A stretch of DNA of 64,000 nucleotides from Paraphysoderma sedebokerense. Its lineage: Eukaryota > Blastocladiomycota > Physodermatomycetes > Physodermatales > Physodermataceae. The notes beneath the pieces are model-generated. The model was not told where the DNA came from and made no database searches. It saw nothing but the letters and a program-made list of their open reading frames with translations. Positions 53,812 to 64,000 of the stretch are shown here, one piece after another. Each line of letters starts with the position of its first letter. The stretch's first letter is position 1. The DNA lies in assembly GCA_025602915.1 (NCBI GenBank), contig JAHLJZ010000004.1, forward strand, positions 671,245-735,244, given 5' to 3'. A program made the position numbers and the translations under genes.

Positions 53812-54093
53812 TTTTGGATACACTTCGTCCAGTAGCTCGCAATCTAGTGACACTGTCTGTGTCTGTGAAGAGTAACTTCATCCACCTATGACTCCGTCTT
53901 CCGTAGCATGCTTCCTTCATTATCTTTATTACAGTAGTACTCTTCATCATTCCTTATTATTCATCGACGCATATTCACATGATCCAACTCAACAACACCA
54001 AAACCATACAAACCGTAAATTTACTACTAACTGACCGCGCAGACGATTCTCTACTAGGCGGAATCTGCAACATTCTTACTTCGGTGTCGCCGG

Positions 54094-54519
54094 TTGGTTT
54101 ATGTGGACAAAGTGGAAACACCGAATAAAATGGTTTTTGGGTGCTGTTATCGTAATAAAATCCATAAGCACCGGGGGTTTCTACCTTGGCAACCGGTTGC
54201 CAATTTTCTAAAAAAAATAGAAAAACAAGAAAAAAAATTTAGGAAACTTCCTCAGGATAAACAACACCAAAAAAAAAAAGCAAACAACGTACTCGCTCCT
54301 TTCACTAACCAACCATCCGAAGTTACAATGTATTCGGGGGCAGGAATGAGGTTTTTAAGAGACTCTGTAATGTTGTCCTTTGAGTATGGCCAGACGGGAA
54401 CACACCCGAACGTTTTCAAGTCGTTGCAGTTTCATGATAAAGTTGACGAGGATGAGGATGATAACGACGAAGTGGCTTGTATATATATATCGGTGAGCTT
54501 TGGTCCTCGGCTTTTATAG
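54094..54519 (+). CDS. Uncertain ORF, Lys-rich then acidic (141 aa)
   Basis: An open frame of 141 codons with a Lys/Gln-rich middle (KKIEKQEKKFRK) and an acidic patch (DEDEDDNDE) near the end. It lies between the two promoter-like repeat copies. No family, signal peptide or clear promoter. Such a length can arise by chance at this composition, so it is listed only as a possibility. Confidence 0.2.
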   Translation: MVYVDKVETPNKMVFGCCYRNKIHKHRGFLPWQPVANFLKKIEKQEKKFRKLPQDKQHQKKKANNVLAPFTNQPSEVTMYSGAGMRFLRDSVMLSFEYGQTGTHPNVFKSLQFHDKVDEDEDDNDEVACIYISVSFGPRLL

Positions 54520-55156
54520 TAACTTTTTTCTAGATAGAAATGGGCGATTTGGAGTAGGCGGTCATACACCTAATTCATTCGCCAATCGCCACGGACTAAT
54601 ACCTGGGCGAATTGGGAACATGGGAAGGAAAAATATTAGAGAACTTTTACCTGCTAACTGAACTATATCCGTATCCATAGTCTATTGGATTCCATTCGGA
54701 TCCAGCTAGATAATTGGAGAATCATTGGAGATTTGATTTCATTCGGAATATGTGTTACCCCTCACCTGAATCACTGATATTCTAGGGACTAGGCCTGCGT
54801 AGAAATCGATGAGTAGATCAATATTTTAGCATGGTTAGGGTATTATTCATTTGTACCAAGATTAGTCTTAGATGTAGCCAAGATCAGATCATAAATTCTT
54901 GTTATTTTTGGTTCCTATGTCCTACAAAAGTTTTGTTTCGTTATAGTTTAGTAATTTAGTGTACCGTGTAGTCTATGAAAGAGTGATATTCTGTTCTGAA
55001 ATTTGAGGAAAATGGTATTCTACTACAGATTTATTATTCCACATATTAATCGAGATTCATCTGAGCAAGCGCCCAGAGAATTTAATCGGCTTAATTTCCC
55101 AAACAGTTTACCAAATCTTAACATCTTGCAAGTGGCAACAACCAAGATGTCATAGA
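54520..55156. other. Intergenic, no gene seen
   Basis: AT-rich stretch between the uncertain ORF and repeat copy B. No coding exon, RNA gene or repeat found. Confidence 0.35.
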
Positions 55157-55438
55157 CCGTCGTACACCGTCTCTTGATTCAGTTAAGATATCTGTTGAAA
55201 GTAGTTTGTGCCACATAAAATAAACTTTTGAATGAATACAAAGTTTGAACTCGACACCGCCCCCGTCGAAAGCGTCACCAAGAGCATATTATATTCATGT
55301 TCAAAAAGTCTCGCGTATTCTTCCAATTGACCGGATTCCCGGATTCGAGGTTATATAAACCCTTTTGTGGCACCTACTGATCCTCAACAGTAACATCTGC
55401 CGTAATCCATACTCATTGTACATTGTACCACATCCCAA
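55157..55438 (+). repeat. Duplicated promoter-like block, copy B (with intact TATA box)
   Basis: Partner of 53549-53811. It has an extra ~17 bp (TGACCGGATTCCCGGAT) and an intact TATATAA at 55352-55358, 91 bp before the ATG of a hydrophobic microprotein. The block probably contains a promoter and 5' UTR. Confidence 0.7.
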
Positions 55439-55448
55439 AACTAAACTC

Positions 55449-55589
55449 ATGGCTCTCTTAACGCTCTTAGTTTTGCTCCCCCTCCTTGCACTTTTGTCCT
55501 TGTTGACTTTCCCGTTCGTCTTTGTGTTTCTGCCTATTACACTACCACCGTTGTTGTTGCTACTTCCGTTGTTACTATTGTTCTTTTAA
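55449..55589 (+). CDS. 46-residue, highly hydrophobic microprotein
   Basis: The ORF starts 91 bp after a TATATAA box in repeat copy B and encodes 46 residues, almost all Leu, Pro, Phe, Val and Ala (starts MALLTLLVLLPLLALLSLL, ends in LLLLFF). There is no charged residue at all. It would form one or two membrane helices separated by a Pro-rich turn (LPITLPP). No homologue recognised. A biased low-complexity ORF is the alternative. Confidence 0.35.
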   Translation: MALLTLLVLLPLLALLSLLTFPFVFVFLPITLPPLLLLLPLLLLFF

Positions 55590-56234
55590 TTTTTTTTAAG
55601 ACTCAAATGACATGACAGGTACTTGGGTGTTTTCCCCTATGATCGCGTTTTTGCCGAAGGCGGTACTGACAGTTTCTTTTTACATTGATTTCATATTGAC
55701 CATGATCTTAATTCATAGAAATGTGTCAAGATTCTTCAACGACTTAAGTTGATTAAAAATAAGTATTTTTGGGTGAACCGATCGCAACTATTTTAACGGC
55801 CTACGAATCAACAGCCAAGCAAGAACGTCTAGTAATAATAATAAAAATTAATGTAATACCATAAAGCCAGCCGAAAAATATCTGTGAATTATTATCTCAT
55901 CTCTCCTGCATCAATAAAAAACAGATCCCAGTTTCATTCTATTAGTGTTTTAATTCTTGTCAATGACACGATGTTGGTCGACTGGTGTACCCGGGAATAA
56001 CAGCCGAAGACAGTTTATAGTCCAACACTCAAATTTAGGACTTTATAAACTACACATAGAGCAAAATATAAAAGCGAATAGATTTGCGGATTCTGAGATA
56101 TGAACGATGGAACATCAAGTCTCTAATCGCGACATCTGACTCAACAGAGTCACTCGGTGTGGAGGACATCGAAACTGAACGACATTCCCAAATCATCATC
56201 CCGGCAGTGTATGTATAACAGTCAACCGAGTCGC
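55590..56234. other. Intergenic, no gene seen
   Basis: AT-rich sequence after the microprotein; no coding exon, repeat or RNA gene supported. Confidence 0.35.
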
Positions 56235-56597
56235 TTAGGAGTACAGAAAAATATCAAACGCAAAGATCATCATTTTGTGTTGCAGATGATGCGAAACCTG
56301 ATAAGTGTTTTTCAAAGGGTGAAACGTTTCTTCCGTGAACTGTTGAAAAATTTCGTACATTGAACCAATGTCAATCATGGAGTTCTCTTTTACGGAGGTA
56401 TAATCACCATAGACAGTTGGTGTGGTGACAATCATGTGTAACTGCTGATAAGGCTGGTTATGGCAATTTGATTGTAGTATCACACCATCGTTTTTCTGAA
56501 TTCTAAGGATGAGTGAAATTTGATTTTCAACTGGAACGAGTTGAACAGGCGTTACAGCCTCACGGATGTCTCGATTTTCTTTGACACAAAATTCCTC
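56235..56597 (-). other. Possible orphan exon or gene remnant
   Basis: On the minus strand an open frame of 120 codons starts directly after a clean acceptor (ATAATTTAG, then GAGGAATTT) and ends in TAA at 56235. Its composition is protein-like, with blocks such as ENQISLILRIQKNDGVIL and MYEIFQQFTEETFHPL. There is no in-frame start codon at its head and I found no convincing upstream exon before the next gene at 56814. It may be the last exon of a decayed gene, or chance. Confidence 0.25.
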
Positions 56598-56813
56598 CTA
56601 AATTATTATTTCTCCATCTACTTTTCATTTATATTTTGCGGACAGTCGATAAAAATTTATTTTGCTGAAGGAATCAGATAGATACTCTATTGTCCGGCAA
56701 TAATCGTCATTCGCTCAGTCTGTGCAAATCATTGTCACCGGGTTTCTATTCTTGTAGCACAGCGGGAACAATCGGCGACACTGGAAAAAAAAAAGGGAAA
56801 CAACTCAAATACG

Positions 56814-58173
56814 ATGAGGACAACTCCTTCGACATCTCCATCTAAACCCTCTCGCTTTTCATTTCTGCCATCGATATTTTCATCCTCCAACGACAACAGT
56901 AAAACCGAAAGCAAAATTCAGGCGACTCAACCATATTTCGCACCTCCTCATCCTCACCTGCACCTGAATCCAAACGACCACAAAAACTACAACCACCAAT
57001 CCGCTGTTCCGTCTCAAAGCAATCCTCCTTTTTATTGCCATCCTTGGGCTCACCCCTCTCACTATCCCTCGTATTATCCGTACTTGACTTACCCTCCCCC
57101 GAATTTTCAACAAACTCCAACTCCGTCAATGACTTCTCCAGCTGCTTCAATGAATGTTCATGCACCTCCCACTTTCTATCCCGCTCCGCCAGCTCTTCGA
57201 CAGTCTTACACAAGTAGGAATAGAACAGAATTAAGTTCCAGTGGAAGCAGTCATTCTCAGTCCCCTCCTGGTAGTCCTGAAATGAGATCTCCAGCTGTAG
57301 GACAACAGCAAACTCAACACCAGTATATACTATCGAAACCGAACTATCTCTTGTCATTAACTTTTGTAGCATTGGGTAAGTGGTTATTTTCACCAATTGT
57401 TTGTCAAGATAAGATAATTGTGCGCTCACACCTACTGTTTTTTCTCTCCTCAAGCTTTTCTCAATCCATTCTTACAATATGTTCGAACCCACACCCAACT
57501 TCGGTACCCTGCTCCCTTCCAATTTTTCGTCTGCGTAACTATCTGCTTTTGGTTTATGACAGCTGTAGTACTACCAGGTGCTGCAGCTGGTATGGCGATT
57601 GGTTATTTAACTGGAGGAAAGCAAAAAGTTGTGAGGGATTTGCGGGAGGTGATGCACACCACCAAAACCGAATGGGTCGAAGACGTAAGTTTAGGGCACC
57701 CATTTTTCAGCGATTTCTATTCAATGTTCTCTTGATTTTATTAACGTTGAATGACTGAATCATTAAATAGGAGTTCAAATTGCTGGCTGCAAGAGCACAA
57801 TCCGTCCCAATTACTCAGTTCATCTCTAAACTCAGATCTCTACCTCCATTACAAGCCTCGACCATCATTCTTCAACAACTATTGTTCCCTGTTGTCTGGG
57901 GAACTACGATTGCGAAATGGAGTTTAAACTTTGCTGTATTCGCAAGGTAAAATAATTATATCAATAGCTTGCGTCACCGACATTGGAGCTCACCGTTTTT
58001 TATCCAATTATTTTTGTGTGAACAGTAAACAACCACTCAATTTCATTCCATTTGGCTCATTCTTCTCTTCACCCAGTTCTTCATCCTCTACTTCATCAAC
58101 TGGACACCAAGACCCTAACTTAATTTCTTCCCGACAACCTCGATTTCAACCTCCATCCGGTAAAATAAATTAA
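56814..58173 (+). CDS. Uncharacterised membrane protein with Pro-rich N-terminus
   Basis: Exons 56814-57375, 57455-57684, 57771-57946, 58026-58173; 371 aa, all introns 79-86 nt with good borders. Residues 1-180 are Pro/Ser/His/Tyr-rich and disordered. Two hydrophobic segments follow: FFVCVTICFWFMTAVVLPGA running into GAAAGMAIGYLTGGKQK (~205-240), and LLFPVVWGTTIAKWSLNFAV (~300-322). The Gly-rich stretch after the first segment resembles a small-residue packing motif. The C-terminus is Ser-rich. Family not recognised; the gene structure is convincing. Confidence 0.7.
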
Positions 58174-58681
58174 TAAGCTTTAATGATTGAAATCTGAAAT
58201 GAAACGATAATACCCAAAATAAGAGTGTATAATTAAAAATTATGATTGTATAGTGAAGAACATATTTTGATATAGTATTGGATTCTTTGTATTGAAAAGA
58301 GAGGGCAGAGAAGAGAAACGTTTTTAGTCCTAGGAGGTGATTTAATACTTCCTTTGTATTATGTTATGGAAGCCACGAAAAATAAATGAAGAATTAAGTT
58401 GACGAAGTCAAGCAAATTGATTATGATAAGTATATTAACGGAATGAATAGAATATTGGTTCTGATTGTAGTAGTCTACCAGGTTTTGCTATTTAAGACGT
58501 GAATTTTGATTTCATTGTCTACTCAGTTTGTCAGAGGGAGGACCGCTCCAGAGAACTCGATAATGGTACATCCCTCAATCAGTTCATGAGAGAAGAATAA
58601 ATTTATTTATACATCGAGAAGCCACATATTGTATATACAGTGTTGCATGACTTAAAATTTTATATATGTACAAATTAACAC
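58174..58681. other. Shared 3' flank between convergent genes
   Basis: 508 bp of AT-rich DNA between the stop codons of the membrane protein gene and the carboxypeptidase gene; nothing else seen. Confidence 0.4.
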
Positions 58682-60414
58682 TTAAAGATTTCCGGATTTT
58701 CCTCCTTTTCTGTAAAAGTCTATAATAAATTCGGCTAGGCCGAGTAGCCCCTCGAATGTTTCTACACCGGAAGAGACAATTTGATCTGGCGGGAGTGCAA
58801 ATTGATGGGCACCTTGGTCACGTAATTCAACTTTTATAAGCAAACACAAAACGAGGTTAAATCAACAATACAAAATTAAAAAACAGATCAAAAAAGATGA
58901 AGAAGGAGAAACAACATCTTACCAGCGAAAGAAAACATGATTTTTTGTACGTAATACGCCCAATCCATACTAGATCCAGTAGACTTGTAACCGATGACAT
59001 TACAAGTGGAGCCAGGTACAAATTTTGTTCCTCCTTCGGGAGCCTGAGTAGCTCTAAACAGTGCATCTGTAGCATGAGTTGCCGCTTTGAGTAAAATATC
59101 GTGATCAGGAGCTTTCGATTTACATTCGGCGGCTAAATTCAAATTGGACGCAAAAGAAATCAGCATATTGGATGAACATGGTGAATTGAGAGAAAGGAGA
59201 AAAAAAAATTCAAACCATTCGGAAACATCCAAAGCTGAGAGAAAGCATGAAAATCAATAGACCCTTGCCAGTACCCTTCTCTCTTTCCGTTTTGTTGAAT
59301 GTATTTCACAACTGATTCGACCTCCGGCGCTTCCATTGCTTTCGTCCCTCTAAATGTATCTGAACACGAATCATTGGACGAGCCTTCGTTTGCTGGATCT
59401 TCCCATTGATACGGCCAGTTTCTGTTGAGATCTATTCCCTCGCATTTGGAACCCGCGATAACTTGTCGGTTTTTTCGCCACTGGTAACAACATCGGACGC
59501 TATATGTTAAATATGATAGGTAGCTATATTATTGGCGAAAAAAATGACTCACCAGTCTCTCTCCGTTTATAGTGTAAGCGTATCCATCAGGGTTCATCAT
59601 TGGGAGGAAGTGGAATTCAAAATAATCTAACACATTCGTGATATTTTTTTGCTGTCCGTATTTGGTGACAAACTCATTCATCATGTATATAACAGTTGCT
59701 GGAGAAATCCACTGTACAATAGTAAAGAAAACAAAATAAAATACTTTGCATTAGCGAATTTATCATTGCCAATGGAATGGTAGGGAAATTATACCTCTCT
59801 AGCATGTTGGCCTCCAATAATGAAGAACCCTTTCTTCTGTGTAGTGGTGGTAGAGTTACTGGTGATTGTATACACGGTCAATGGTTTCCCTTCTACTGAC
59901 TTTCCGATCACCTGAGATCTCATTATCCCCTTATTGGCTGACATCGTATTATCCAAAAACGAAGTAATCTGTTCTCCATTAGGATAGGATTTAGAAAAAG
60001 TTTCGGCTGTGGCGTTGACATCTCCTTCAGACGAATTAGAAAGAAATTTTGGGGAACAAGAAGTCGAGACATATTCATTGAGATTTTCAATAGTGACGTC
60101 GTAGTGGATGTTATTATCTTGAAATGATTTCAGCTCCGACGAACTAACTCTCATATCTATTGGGCCATTGGAAGAATGAGTCCAAACATCGGCATTGATT
60201 TCCTGAAAAAATAAATATATATTCAGCATAAATTTACAAATATCCTAGAAACGACATTACGAACCTGTGCTAATTGATGAATTTTTTGCCGATTTTCGTT
60301 GTTGACATCCACTCTGATGACTTGTTCACCGCTATAGGAAACCGCGGCCGTTGCTAACGATACAGACAGTAGCGAAATCAGCAGGAAGCAAGTTATTCGA
60401 GCTGACAGATACAT
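58682..60414 (-). CDS. Secreted zinc metallocarboxypeptidase, M14A (carboxypeptidase A) family
   Basis: Removes C-terminal residues from peptides outside the cell or in the vacuole. Exons in order: 60265-60414, 59795-60202, 59553-59711, 59216-59480, 58923-59132, 58682-58830; 446 aa. A signal peptide (MYLSARITCFLLISLLSVSL) is followed by a propeptide. Zinc ligands are all present: His183 and Glu186 in GGQHAREW (split by an intron after HARE) and His317 in SIDFHAFSQLW. NPDGYAYT and GIDLNRNW are substrate-site blocks, and the catalytic Glu399 lies in VELRDQG. Several N-glycosylation sites (NSS, NAT, NST) occur in the first 180 residues. TATATAT on the gene strand lies ~95 bp upstream (60505-60511). 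Confidence 0.93.
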
Positions 60415-61699
60415 TTCTTTGTCTTATATTTATTAGTCTTGATACTTGGGTATGTGTGTGTGTGTGAAGGTGAAATTGCTTGAAAAGTGGTCCTCACTGG
60501 TTACATATATACGTTGGGTGACTTATAAACGGGCCAAATCAACTGCGATTGGAGATTGTACTTTATCGTAGTGGAATTTCTCGGAATTTTTATTGTCTGC
60601 GGAGCAATGCGATGGTATTGCAGAAACCGTTTATCCGGCTACGCCCCCGAATCTAATGTCGCATAAGCGCTAATCGAACAAATTCTTTTTCACGCGTTGC
60701 AAGTTAGAACCGTAAACCTTATCTGCTGGGATAGGATAAGCACCATCGATTTAATGAGTATACAATTGACTATATTCTGGGTGGAATGTAATGAATTGAA
60801 AGGCTTACCAGGAAATAAATTTATCCCCATTACTAGGTTCGCAGGCATAAAGCAGTCAGGTGGCAAGAGTAATATACAAGATCAAAAATTATCGGAAGGA
60901 TAAAGTCGCAATACTTCTTGAAACCATAGATAAAGGTCGCTATAGATATCGGCCATAGGAAAATTTTCGAACGATTCTTTAAACTTTGACAAGGGTTTCC
61001 GTCGGAAAATGACTATCATATTAGCTTTAAATATCTTGGTGAAATGTAGAAATTCAAAAGCAACCGACTGCAGCGGTTGAGAGGACTGGGTCACTGGTCT
61101 TCACTTCCTCATGGTATACACAAGAAGATTTTCGTTCGCCATTAATGTAAGGCATACTAACTCATCTCGGAGTTTGGGGGCGTCCGCGACAAGAGAATTA
61201 TTGAGAAAATTATTGCATCCCACAAAGCTTCAATTGATAATAATTGACGTGATAGCCACAGGCCCATGGAATCCCATTCAATCCAATAAAACGCCTCTAG
61301 GGTGAATGGCTGTTTGATTTCCTGTCATGTCGAGTTCAGCCCGACCGAGCACAGCATTGCAAGTGTGGCCGAATTGTATTGTCTATCATTTTCTGAACGG
61401 AACATATTTGGAAGAAGGAAACAGGAGATAACGGAGGGTCCCCTGCTGGGCTGTTCAGGAGACATGACGTCACTAAATTTATTATTTCAGCTTCGAATGT
61501 TACTTTTTTTAACTGATGAACCGCATACAGGTGATCGTGGGCAATTATATCTAATTTTCTGTGACAATGTATTTCAGGATTGCGTTAGGGACAACGGCTA
61601 CGGCTTCACCAGTGTCGAAACATGACAGCAGATGTATAAAAGCCAGATGTAGTCACGTAGAGGTTCCAGTACCAGTTACACTCTCGTTCTACTCTTACG
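60415..61699. promoter_or_regulatory. Upstream region of the 7TM gene, with TATA box
   Basis: 1285 bp between the divergent carboxypeptidase and 7TM genes. TATAAAA at 61635-61641 lies 59 bp before the 7TM start codon. From about 61180 onward the sequence is related to the upstream flank of the second copy (about 63030-63583). Confidence 0.5.
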
Positions 61700-62515
61700 A
61701 TGGCGTATTCCTTAAGTCGCTATTCAGTTTACGGTGGTTTTGTAAGCGGCCTTGGCGCCGGTCTTTCCATCATTGCATTTTCAGAACTTTTAAGTGTTCA
61801 GGTCGCCCGTCACCGTCTTATAATTCTTGGTTCAACTGTTGCTGCTGCTTTCATCGCAAACTTGTCACTAATGCACATGACGATAGAACTTCATGACTTC
61901 AAGAATTGGCAATTCTTCGTAAACGCTTATATCCCGACATTCTTATGTTCGCACTTTTCTGATTTCGTGAATTTATATCACTATGTAGAGCGTTTATTAA
62001 TTGTAACTAATCGCACTCATCTCCGCAAATACATTTTTATCGCCCTACTCTTTCAATTGCCTTGGTTTATCATCGATGCGATTACCCTTAATACAGCTCT
62101 TCAAGGAATGATGGAATTCATCGTAGGCATGCAAATGAACTGGGCGGCATTCTCTGCCGGCTCTTTGGTTAACAATTGTCTGAAGCTGTTCACTGCAGCT
62201 ACGGATTCTTATGTTCTCTATATTCTGCACAAAAAAGGACTCGGTAAAACTGGCCTCAGCAAGACTCGTATCTTCCGTATTGTTCTTTCTGCGCTCTTCT
62301 CGATTGTTTGTTTCGCAGTTTGGTTTCCAAAATCCAGCGATGAAAGCGCAGTATTCACTGCTATGATTCAACTTCAATTAGCTTTGGATTGTATCGTGAT
62401 TATCGATTTTTTTAACATTGACATCCAAAACAACTTACAAGGCACTGGTAACCGTAACCAGAAAAATGTTAATCCAAGTGGCAGCACCAACACTGGAAAG
62501 ACCACAAGCGCTTAA
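61700..62515 (+). CDS. Seven-transmembrane protein of unknown family, copy 1 (intact)
   Basis: Intronless ORF of 271 aa, unlike the intron-rich neighbours. Seven hydrophobic segments can be counted: ~12-33, 39-58, 72-95, 110-128, 145-175, 190-210 and 220-242; the tail is short, polar and Asn/Ser/Thr-rich. The topology suggests a receptor- or transporter-like membrane protein. It does not show classical rhodopsin-family, Ste2/Ste3 or opsin motifs that I can recognise. A TATA box lies 59 bp upstream of the start codon. A second copy begins 1884 bp downstream. Confidence 0.7.
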   Translation: MAYSLSRYSVYGGFVSGLGAGLSIIAFSELLSVQVARHRLIILGSTVAAAFIANLSLMHMTIELHDFKNWQFFVNAYIPTFLCSHFSDFVNLYHYVERLLIVTNRTHLRKYIFIALLFQLPWFIIDAITLNTALQGMMEFIVGMQMNWAAFSAGSLVNNCLKLFTAATDSYVLYILHKKGLGKTGLSKTRIFRIVLSALFSIVCFAVWFPKSSDESAVFTAMIQLQLALDCIVIIDFFNIDIQNNLQGTGNRNQKNVNPSGSTNTGKTTSA

Positions 62516-63583
62516 GTATGTGTTGAAGAAGGCTTTGGTAATGTCGTTGATGCTGGTCCAAAACATTCAGTTTGTCATATCGTTCTAGTTTCCTAAGTAT
62601 TATTTTATGTGCGTGTGGGGCATTGTTTATCTTTTCGTTTGTATACTTGATTTTGTTGATAAACAGTCTCGCATAACTTGAATAATTGGAATACACAGGT
62701 ATGAGCGCTTCCAATGCGTTTCATTCTTGTGTAGCTGAATATTAGCATTTATATAACACTATTCGGTTGCGGCAATGCCGTATTCTTTCCGGACCGCTTT
62801 AGGTCGCGCACATTTGAGCCTTAGAGCAATGTCAACGGATGGGAAAACATAGCCGGAGAGTGGAGCACCACTTTTTTGTTTAAATTGTTAGAATATGCAG
62901 TAAAAGGAGTCCAGTATTAGCAGGCATCATCATTCGCACTGAATTTGCATGCAATTAGATTTTCCTCCTCTCTACGAGTCGATCATATTTCCAATAAGTC
63001 AAATAATCCAGCCAATGGCCGCATCCCCATCCCCGACAAGAGACCCAGAAGGTAATCACATGTGACAGAGCTGGAATTGATTGCTATCGGCATGCAGACC
63101 TTAGGCCCATGGAATCATATTTGCTACGGAACGCTGCGGCATTTCGAAAATTCGAAGGAAGATTCTCTTTATCTCCGGTGTATGCCGGTTGGAGTGCCTG
63201 TCATGTCGAATTCAGCCCGACCGAGCACAGTATTGCAAGTGGCGGTATTAACATTGTTTCTCAATTTCTGAAGTTCTGAACAGAACAAATTTGGAAGAAG
63301 AAAACAGGAGATAACGGCGTTGGTGCCCTGCTGGGCTGTTCAGTAAACATGTGGTCACTCAGGTCATCGTTCTAGTTTCGGACGTTACCTTTTTCAATTG
63401 ATGAACCGCATACAGGTGATCGTGGGCAATTATTACGGATTTTCTGTAAACAATGTTTAACCTGATTGCGTGAGAAACAACGGCTACGGCCTCACTAGTT
63501 GAAAGATGACAGCAGATGTATAAAAGCCAGATGTAGTCACGTAGAGGTTCCAGTACCAGTTACACTCTCGTTCTACTCTTACG
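62516..63583. promoter_or_regulatory. Spacer between 7TM copies, with TATA box of copy 2
   Basis: 1068 bp. TATAAAA at 63529-63535 is at the same position relative to copy 2 as in copy 1. The part from about 63030 matches the copy 1 upstream flank with clear divergence (substitutions and small indels); the last ~75 bp before the ATG are essentially identical to copy 1. Confidence 0.5.
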
Positions 63584-64000
63584 ATGGCGTATTCCTTAAG
63601 TCGCTATTCAGTTTACGGTGGTTTTGTAAGCGGCCTTGGCGCCGGTCTTTCCATCATTGCATTTTCAGAACTTTTAAGTGTTCAGGTCGCCCGTCACCGT
63701 CTTATAATTCTTGGTTCAACTGTTGCTGCTGCTTTCATCGCAAACTTGTCACTAATGCGTAGAGCGTTTATTAATTGTAACTAATCGCACTCATCTCCGC
63801 AAATACATTTTTATCGCCCTACTCTTTCAATTGCCTTGGTTTATCATCGATGCGATTACCCTTAATACAGCTCTTCAAGGAATGATGGAATTCATCGTAG
63901 GCATGCAAATGAACTGGGCGGCATTCTCTGCCGGCTCTTTGGTTAACAATTGTCTGAAGCTGTTCACTGCAGCTACGGATTCTTATGTTCTCTATATTCT
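63584..64000 (+). pseudogene. Seven-transmembrane gene, copy 2, broken by a 110-bp deletion
   Basis: Identical by eye to copy 1 in the coding region seen, except that bases equivalent to 61875-61984 are missing at the junction CTAATGC/GTAGAGCG. Since 110 is not a multiple of three, the frame shifts and stops after 66 residues, within what was the second segment; the third is lost. The segment absent here does not have GT-AG borders in copy 1, so it is not an intron. The copy runs past the window end. An assembly error is a possible alternative. Confidence 0.75.

Larger units (their letters stand above)
61180..64000 (+). repeat. Tandem duplication of the 7TM gene region (offset 1884 bp)
   Basis: Copy 1 (about 61180-62230 of the visible match) and copy 2 (about 63030-64000) are direct repeats. 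Similarity is imperfect in the upstream flank and then becomes exact from about 75 bp before the ATG through the end of the window, apart from the 110-bp deletion. Confidence 0.75.

Noticed and set aside
53549-55438. Interpretation as a full LTR retrotransposon
   Set aside because: The two direct repeats are similar, but the 1.35-kb interior has no reverse transcriptase, integrase or primer-binding site that I can see.
61875-61984. 110-bp segment present only in 7TM copy 1 as a possible intron
   Set aside because: It lacks GT-AG borders and codes in frame for part of the third membrane region.

Overview
The window is a gene-dense piece of a fungal nuclear genome. Two proteins are fungal hallmarks: a chitin synthase fused to a myosin-like motor with a C-terminal DEK_C domain (955-7051), and a SNF5 subunit carrying a C-terminal GATA-type finger (10861-13494). 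Genes are split by many short GT-AG introns, mostly 50-120 nt, often with a CTAAC/CTNAC-like branch point close to the acceptor. By eye the composition is AT-rich. A WNK-type kinase (47373-51617) and a TAPT1 homologue suggest an early-diverging, non-Dikarya lineage (Mucoromycota/Glomeromycotina-like). That placement is inference.

Layout. 1-108: tail of a coiled-coil-like gene. 955-7051 (+): motor chitin synthase. 7371-8374 (-): Arf6-like GTPase, divergent from a TBC1D12/14-like Rab-GAP (8556-10713 +). SNF5 (+) and O-acetylhomoserine sulfhydrylase (14414-16355 +) follow. 16356-21211 is a repeat-bearing gene desert with two MITE-like elements and a degenerate GATATC-rich array. Then mitochondrial GluRS (-), a PH-domain protein (+), succinate dehydrogenase flavoprotein (-), TAPT1-like (+), an F-box protein with hydrophobic segments (-), a Sac1-type phosphatase (-), glutamate-cysteine ligase (+), a FHIP-like protein (+), AsnRS (-) and the WNK kinase (-). 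From 52 kb the sequence is sparser: small TATA-linked ORFs, a duplicated promoter-like block, a 46-residue hydrophobic microprotein, an unknown membrane protein (56814-58173 +), a secreted M14 carboxypeptidase (58682-60414 -), and a tandemly duplicated seven-TM gene whose second copy is broken.

How the genes relate. These are mostly unrelated housekeeping genes in head-to-head and tail-to-tail pairs; there is no operon or obvious metabolic cluster. Shared themes are membrane traffic (Arf6, TBC, Sac1, FHIP), sulfur and glutathione metabolism (MET17-type enzyme, GCL), tRNA charging (GluRS, AsnRS) and wall synthesis. CACGTG boxes lie upstream of four of the genes.

All exon models were built by hand from splice signals and family conservation; every multi-exon total divides by three. 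No system here is clearly new. The best leads are the 7TM duplication with identical coding sequence but diverged upstream flank, the 10-nt and 13-nt micro-exons, the duplicated promoter feeding a hydrophobic microprotein, and the MITE-like elements.
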